From assembly GCA_900554955.1 (NCBI GenBank), contig USJH01000025.1:1-10163 (forward strand): a DNA stretch of 10,163 bases, written 5' to 3'. Source of the DNA: an uncultured Clostridia bacterium. GTDB taxonomy: Bacteria; Bacillota; Clostridia; Christensenellales; UBA1242. The position numbers and the translations under genes were made by a program. Positions 6,837 through 10,163 of the stretch are shown in pieces. The notes beneath the pieces are model-generated. The model searched no databases, was not told where the DNA came from, and saw only the letters and a program-made list of their open reading frames with translations. Positions within the stretch are counted from its first letter, which is position 1. Each line of letters opens with the position of its first letter.

Positions 6837-6867
6837 CTAGTATGCCTTTTATATTATCTTTTTATGC
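6837..6867 (-). promoter_or_regulatory. Sigma-G-like promoter before the SpoVB-like flippase
   Basis: The minus strand reads GCATAAAA (6860-6867), 15 bp, then CATACTAG (6837-6844), identical in both 8-mers and in spacing to the element before DUF378. The -35 part overlaps the last codons of the upstream gene. The -10 core CATACT ends 6 nt before the ATG, so a transcript from here would have almost no leader. Confidence 0.5.
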
Positions 6868-7455
6868 CGCAGGCTCAAAAACCAAATCTAACGATATTGT
6901 CTCTGAATTAAACTTGTCTGAAATTGCAGAAGAAAGCCAAATCAAAAAAGTGAATTTTTGCATATCTTCTGTCGCACTTGTTGTTCCAAGCAACACCTTA
7001 TCTTCTTTAAGTGACTGTGTGCTTTTTGAAATTTCAGAAATTGAAACCATCACATTTTCACGTTCTTCTTTGACAACATCTTCACCCACATTTCCTGAAA
7101 ACTTAACGTTTGAAACATAAATTTTTGCACCTTGCGGAGCTTGAAGCTTAAATTTTGCATAAACCCCCTCGGAGCCATGGTGATCATGAACTGTTGCTGG
7201 AATTTTAGATTCTGCATCTTCCTCACCTGTTGCAGGTTTAAGACCAAGTTTCATTTTTGATAGTTTAAGCTTCTCAATTTGCTTTTCACCTTTTTCATCA
7301 AAAACTAAAATATTTTCAGCCTTAACAATATTCACATTTTCAACTTTAACAATCTCCCCCGCATATAAAAATGCAGAAAAACACGAACCAATCACAATAA
7401 AAAATAATGCGCACAAAATTGTTGTCACAGTAATCGCAGTGTTATTTTTGTTCAT
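6862..7455 (-). CDS. Membrane-anchored or exported protein, probable SipW-type substrate (TasA/camelysin-like)
   Basis: This 197-residue protein has one N-terminal hydrophobic segment (about 7-31) and an extracellular domain. The start at 7455 is chosen over an upstream in-frame start at 7479 because AAAGGAGAT (7463-7471) lies 7 nt before this ATG. The signal region ends IGSCFSAFLYAGE, similar to the G-x-x-x-A-x-F pattern before the cleavage site of SipW-dependent proteins. The C-terminus, KFTFLIWLSSA then ISLDLVFEPA (167-197), resembles the end of TasA/camelysin-type domains (hydrophobic-W-L, then I-x-L-x-L-x-F). It lies 55 bp downstream of a SipW-type peptidase gene, the usual pairing. A His cluster HDHHG (90-94) could bind metal. 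The family assignment is an inference from short similarities and context; a generic membrane-anchored protein remains possible. Confidence 0.7.
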   Translation of the reverse strand: MNKNNTAITVTTILCALFFIVIGSCFSAFLYAGEIVKVENVNIVKAENILVFDEKGEKQIEKLKLSKMKLGLKPATGEEDAESKIPATVHDHHGSEGVYAKFKLQAPQGAKIYVSNVKFSGNVGEDVVKEERENVMVSISEISKSTQSLKEDKVLLGTTSATEDMQKFTFLIWLSSAISDKFNSETISLDLVFEPAA

Positions 7456-7510
7456 AAAAAAAATCTCCTTTAAAAGCAAGTTTTGCCAATAAAGAAGATT
7501 TTATACTATA

Positions 7511-8167
7511 TCACGAAACACCGACTGCACGAATGTCATTTGCACGCCTATATAAGAATAAGAACGTGAAAACCAGTGCGACCATAATGGCAAGAAAAGT
7601 TATAATTCCTGCTGGGGTTCTGAAAAACATTATAACATGACCAAGAGCAGAAAAAACTGCAACTTTCTTTCCAACAACATCTGAAAAAGAAACCATGTTT
7701 GGATCAGCAGTTTGATTGTGAACACCTTTTGTGACATATACCGTTTCGCCATTTTCATTTTTCTGAGTTGCAATTATTCTGTGAGTTACAATTTGCCCAT
7801 CTGATGCTCGAACAAATGAAATGTCGTCACCCACTTTAATGTCCTTTTGCGACCTTACCTTTTTAACAACAACACAATCATTGACATCAAAAACACCTTT
7901 CATGCTTTCTGATGAACAAATATAAAACGTAAAACCAAAGAAATTATGTCCTTCTCTTGGATTTGTGATTATTACAAATGACAAAACAAAAAATGGCATA
8001 AGCAAAATCACAAGCGACCAGATAACAAAACGAGCAATCGCTTTTCTTTTACGCTTGTTTCGAAGTTTTTTATAAGAATCAAGTTCATCAAGCTTATAAA
8101 CCTGGCTTTGCTTAAGCTCGGCAATAGGTTTTTCTTTAACACCTGAAACAATTTCTTCTTCAGCCAT
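7511..8167 (-). CDS. sipW: SipW-type signal peptidase I (S26B, Ser-His-Asp class)
   Basis: This is a membrane serine protease that removes signal peptides on the outer face. The 218 residues comprise a charged cytoplasmic N-terminus (1-44), TM1 (about 46-67), an extracytoplasmic catalytic domain and TM2 (about 186-206). SSESM (85-89) holds the nucleophile S88, KVGDDISF (111-118) is box C-like, and VTHRI (127-131) supplies H129 in place of the Lys of ordinary bacterial signal peptidases, as in SipW and archaeal/ER enzymes. The Asp box is unusual: the family TKGD-N-x reads TKGVHNQTAD (146-155), so the first Asp is Val and D155 must serve, if active. It has its own sigma-A promoter and AAGGAG ribosome binding site (8174-8179). 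The next gene encodes a likely substrate. Confidence 0.9.
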   Translation of the reverse strand: MAEEEIVSGVKEKPIAELKQSQVYKLDELDSYKKLRNKRKRKAIARFVIWSLVILLMPFFVLSFVIITNPREGHNFFGFTFYICSSESMKGVFDVNDCVVVKKVRSQKDIKVGDDISFVRASDGQIVTHRIIATQKNENGETVYVTKGVHNQTADPNMVSFSDVVGKKVAVFSALGHVIMFFRTPAGIITFLAIMVALVFTFLFLYRRANDIRAVGVS

Positions 8168-8185
8168 TTTTCACTCCTTAAAATG

Positions 8186-8215
8186 ATTATAGACTTAAAC
8201 CCCAAGAATTGTCAA
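8186..8215 (-). promoter_or_regulatory. sipW: Sigma-A promoter of sipW operon
   Basis: The minus strand has -35 TTGACA (8210-8215), an 18-bp spacer and -10 TATAAT (8186-8191). The predicted start, near 8179, leaves a leader of only about 12 nt that begins essentially at the AAGGAG ribosome binding site. Confidence 0.8.
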
Positions 8216-8241
8216 ACAATTTCAAGCTTTGAAAATTTAAC

Positions 8242-8272
8242 AAAAAAAACAACCCACAAAATGTGAGTTGTT
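8242..8272 (-). terminator. Strong rho-independent terminator after the 66-residue membrane protein gene
   Basis: The arms are 8248-8258 and 8262-8272 (11 bp, 3-nt loop). One pair is a mismatch on the plus strand but a U-G wobble in minus-strand RNA, so the hairpin is complete only in the minus direction, followed by eight U's. This fixes the direction and insulates the sipW promoter. Confidence 0.9.
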
Positions 8273-8277
8273 CAATG

Positions 8278-8292
8278 TGCTAGACTCTAGCA
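8278..8292. repeat. Small inverted repeat before the terminator
   Basis: TGCTAG (8278-8283) and CTAGCA (8287-8292) form a 6-bp stem with a 3-nt loop, between the stop codon of the 66-residue gene and its terminator. It may be an accessory 3' hairpin; its role is unknown. Confidence 0.35.
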
Positions 8293-8304
8293 AAAATGGA
8301 TTTG

Positions 8305-8505
8305 TTATTTATTTTCTTGTTCTTTGCTTTTCTTTGCAACCAACCAGCAGAAAACGCAAATATAAACTGCAAGGCCAATTACAACAGCTGAAATTCCAAT
8401 TGAAACCCAATCGCATTTCATCACAACAAGGCAAACAATGCTAACGGCAACACAAACAAGTGTTGCAACCAAACCCAAAATTAAAGATTTTTTTGACATA
8501 TCCAT
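8305..8505 (-). CDS. Small Cys-rich two-TM membrane protein of unknown function
   Basis: I do not recognise this 66-residue protein. It has two hydrophobic helices (about 7-29 and 34-57) joined by a very short MKCDW turn, so it would form a helical hairpin with both charged ends (SKK at the start, KKSKEQENK at the end) in the cytoplasm. Five cysteines (18, 25, 31, 50, 53) lie in or next to the membrane. The gene is well supported by AAAGGAGA 9-10 nt before the ATG, an extended -10 promoter and a strong terminator, so it is monocistronic. A second in-frame ATG at codon 3 is the alternative start. It sits between a SipW-like membrane protein and SipW itself, but its separate transcription unit gives no direct functional link. 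Confidence 0.78.
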   Translation of the reverse strand: MDMSKKSLILGLVATLVCVAVSIVCLVVMKCDWVSIGISAVVIGLAVYICVFCWLVAKKSKEQENK

Positions 8506-8534
8506 TTTTATTGTCTCCTTTTCAAACTATATAT

Positions 8535-8543
8535 ATTATAACA
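8535..8543 (-). promoter_or_regulatory. Extended -10 promoter of the 66-residue gene
   Basis: The minus strand carries TGT-TATAAT (-10 at 8535-8540). No clear TTGACA-like box is present 16-18 bp upstream. The predicted leader is about 20 nt and includes the ribosome binding site. Confidence 0.6.
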
Positions 8544-8585
8544 TATTTTAAAAATAATACTAGACCTTTTTTGAAAAAAATTGAA

Positions 8586-9752
8586 TTATTTTAAGGTTTT
8601 TGCAATGCTAAGTGAAATATTTTTAGCAAGAGTTTGTGTTCCCTTTCCCATTTCTTCTGCCTTTTTAGAATATTCAAGCAAAATGTCGGTTACAACTGCT
8701 CTGTCAAGTTTTGCATTTTTTATAACTAAAATATACAAAATAGATCCAAGATTTAAAAGGTCCTCATCGGAAATATCCTTTGCAAGAAAGTTTGAAATTT
8801 CACTTTCAAAAATCTTTTCACGGAAATCCACAAGCCCGCCTTTAAGCAAAAGATCAACCATCATATATTCAATATTTTGATTGATATGTTCAATTTCTCC
8901 AAGAAGTTCAAGAAGTGATGAAACACATTTTCTTTCATTTCTTGACAAGCTTTTTTCTTCAATTAAAACCTCATGCAAACGATAAAGAATAAATTCATAT
9001 TTATTTGTCAAATTTGGAAATTTATCTTTTTCAAACTCTTTAAAATTTGTTCGGTTATCTTCAAACTTTCCAGAAAGTATTTTTGCAATTTTTTCATCAG
9101 CTCCAGGAACAGTTTTCATAAGCCTTAAAACATTTTTTCGAATTTTATCTTCTCGTTTGTCTTTTTGAAAAAGAGCATAAAGTTCTTTGCCTTTTTCAGT
9201 GTTTTCATAATTAATTTTTGAAAATGACAAATATGCAGTATAGGCGAACAAAATCACCATTGCGACAACACCGCCAACACTTGTTTGAAGAAGAGCAAAA
9301 ACAAAACCAAGAACTGGAATTTTCTTTTCAACTTTTCCAACAACATATTTTTTATTGATTGTCAAAGTCTCGCCATTTTCACGAACAAGAGTAACTAAAA
9401 CACCGTCAAACGACTCAAAAAGAGCACTGCCACTTTCACTTGCACTCATATAAAGAACTTCATCACCAACCGCAAGATCCGAAAAATATTCAATTGGTGT
9501 TGAAACAACAAGTGAGCAACTTTTTGTTTTATAATAATTCTTAGCGCCAAAAGTTCCAACACAAACCTTGTTTCCAATATTTGAAGCGGAATGTCCTGAA
9601 AATGAAAGTAAGAAAGAACAAAACATAATGACAAAAAGCATCACGATAAAAATGCTTCGAAATGCTATTTTCACTGTTTTTTCTTTTGCTTGAGTTTCTC
9701 CTTTCGCAGATTCAAGCAAAGAAACCTGTTCTCTTTTCACTTTATTTTTCAT
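8586..9752 (-). CDS. SipW-like membrane protein lacking the catalytic His, with long cytoplasmic helical domain
   Basis: This protein has 388 residues from the ATG at 9752, chosen over a TTG at 9767 because TTGGAG lies 5 nt before it. Order: a basic cytoplasmic N-terminus, TM1 (about 29-51), an outside domain (about 52-147), TM2 (about 149-176) and a charged, helix-rich cytoplasmic domain (about 180-388). The outside part echoes the S26B signal peptidase fold: SCSL (78-81) where S-G-S-M is expected, LAVGDEVLYMS (93-103) as the VGD box, and VVGKVEKKIPVLG (137-149) leading into TM2. The T-H-R-I segment with the general base and the TKGD box are missing, so peptidase activity is unlikely. It overlaps the Smr gene by 11 bp (translational coupling). 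The C-terminal domain is not recognised. The SipW relation is inferred from pattern and topology. Confidence 0.72.
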   Translation of the reverse strand: MKNKVKREQVSLLESAKGETQAKEKTVKIAFRSIFIVMLFVIMFCSFLLSFSGHSASNIGNKVCVGTFGAKNYYKTKSCSLVVSTPIEYFSDLAVGDEVLYMSASESGSALFESFDGVLVTLVRENGETLTINKKYVVGKVEKKIPVLGFVFALLQTSVGGVVAMVILFAYTAYLSFSKINYENTEKGKELYALFQKDKREDKIRKNVLRLMKTVPGADEKIAKILSGKFEDNRTNFKEFEKDKFPNLTNKYEFILYRLHEVLIEEKSLSRNERKCVSSLLELLGEIEHINQNIEYMMVDLLLKGGLVDFREKIFESEISNFLAKDISDEDLLNLGSILYILVIKNAKLDRAVVTDILLEYSKKAEEMGKGTQTLAKNISLSIAKTLK

Positions 9753-10020
9753 TTGTGCTCCAATCAATTAAAATAACTGTTCGGCTTGCATCGACTTTTA
9801 TTTTTTTGTAAATGTTTTTATTTTCAAATTGGTCACGAACAAAGTTTTTTAAAACTGTTCCACCATGATATCCATGAATAACTAAAACTCCCTTATAAAA
9901 AATATCAAGGGAGTTTAAAGTATAAATCAATTCTGCCCTTGCTTCTTCAAGAGTTTTGCCGTGAAGGTCAAGAGTATAAAGTTTTCCAAATTCTAGTTCC
10001 AAAAATGCATCATCAAACAT
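9742..10020 (-). CDS. Stand-alone Smr-domain protein
   Basis: This is a 92-residue protein made almost wholly of a Smr domain, the nuclease or nucleic-acid-binding module found at the C-terminus of MutS2. TLDLHGKTLEEARAEL (16-31) gives the D-L-H-G motif, and VLVIHGYHGGTVLK (45-58) gives the I-H-G-x-G/H-x-G motif. The start at 10020 is preferred over an in-frame ATG at 10125: GGTGA lies 5 nt before it, and residues upstream would be an out-of-frame reading of the preceding gene, with an improbable run of Met codons. The upstream gene's TAA ends 1 nt before this ATG, and the next gene starts inside this one, so the three form an operon. The substrate (DNA or RNA) cannot be told from sequence. 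Confidence 0.85.
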   Translation of the reverse strand: MFDDAFLELEFGKLYTLDLHGKTLEEARAELIYTLNSLDIFYKGVLVIHGYHGGTVLKNFVRDQFENKNIYKKIKVDASRTVILIDWSTNEK

Positions 10021-10021
10021 A

Positions 10022-10163
10022 TTATTCACCGCAAGAAGGGTTTCCATTTTTGAAACCAATAATTTCACCATTTTTAGTGATTGCATCATCACGTTTATAA
10101 CGTTCATCCCAGTGAACATATTCATATATCACAGAGCCATCTTTTATAACTTTTTTGTACAGA
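10022..10163 (-). CDS. C-terminal end of an unrecognised protein (5' part outside window)
   Basis: A reading frame enters from the window edge and ends with TAA at 10022-10024, 1 nt before the Smr start. The visible 46 residues (for example VIKDGSVIYEYVHWDERYKR near the start, ending NGNPSCGE) have ordinary, charged, protein-like composition, in contrast to the Met-rich alternative frame over the same DNA. I do not recognise the family. The spacing suggests co-transcription with the Smr gene. Confidence 0.6.
   Translation of the reverse strand, partial: LYKKVIKDGSVIYEYVHWDERYKRDDAITKNGEIIGFKNGNPSCGE

Noticed and set aside
7456..7479. N-terminal extension (MLLKEIFF) of the exported protein
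   Set aside because: The extension reads through the AAAGGAGAT ribosome binding site of the better start at 7455.
9753..9767. TTG start five codons before the SipW-like membrane protein start
   Set aside because: The ATG at 9752 has TTGGAG at proper spacing, and those bases are part of the extension.
1..10163. CRISPR array, tRNA/rRNA genes, insertion sequences or phage genes
   Set aside because: I saw no spaced direct repeats, cloverleaf-like blocks, transposase motifs or terminal inverted repeats.

Overview
The window looks like a chromosomal segment of a low-GC, Gram-positive-type bacterium (Bacillota, probably an uncultured Clostridia-like lineage). The grounds are the AT-rich coding style, AGGAG-type ribosome binding sites, sigma-A promoters with TATAAT boxes, a SpoVB-type flippase, a SipW-type signal peptidase and a PepF-type oligopeptidase. 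I cannot name the genus. All 14 genes I support lie on the minus strand, so transcription runs from high to low coordinates. I see no tRNA, rRNA, CRISPR array, insertion sequence or phage gene.

In transcription order: (1) 10163-8586 holds the 3' end of an unrecognised gene, a stand-alone Smr-domain protein, and a two-TM membrane protein that resembles a degraded SipW-type signal peptidase with a long helical cytoplasmic tail; the three are tightly packed. (2) 8505-8305 is a monocistronic 66-residue two-TM protein with its own promoter and a strong terminator. (3) 8167-6862 is a sipW-like signal peptidase followed by a membrane-anchored or exported protein that resembles SipW-dependent (TasA/camelysin-like) exported proteins. 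(4) 6832-4311 is a SpoVB/MurJ-family lipid flippase and a DusB-like tRNA-dihydrouridine synthase. (5) 4159-2252 is the glycolytic pair pgk-tpiA. (6) 2193-1241 holds three small membrane proteins: an unknown two-TM protein, SecG and a DUF378 protein. (7) 1142-1 is the N-terminal two thirds of PepF, cut by the window edge exactly at its HExxH zinc motif.

The most interesting signals are these. First, two promoter regions (before the flippase and before DUF378) share GCATAAAA-N15-CATACTAG, which looks like the forespore sigma-G promoter class and suggests a small sporulation-linked regulon. Second, there is a SipW / exported-substrate pair with a nearby SipW-like membrane protein that lacks the catalytic His. 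Third, pepF, dus and the flippase gene have -10-like boxes exactly 6 nt before their ATG and no good ribosome binding site, which suggests leaderless mRNAs. Several starts were corrected from the longest possible ORF: Smr at 10020, the SipW-like membrane protein at 9752 and the exported protein at 7455.
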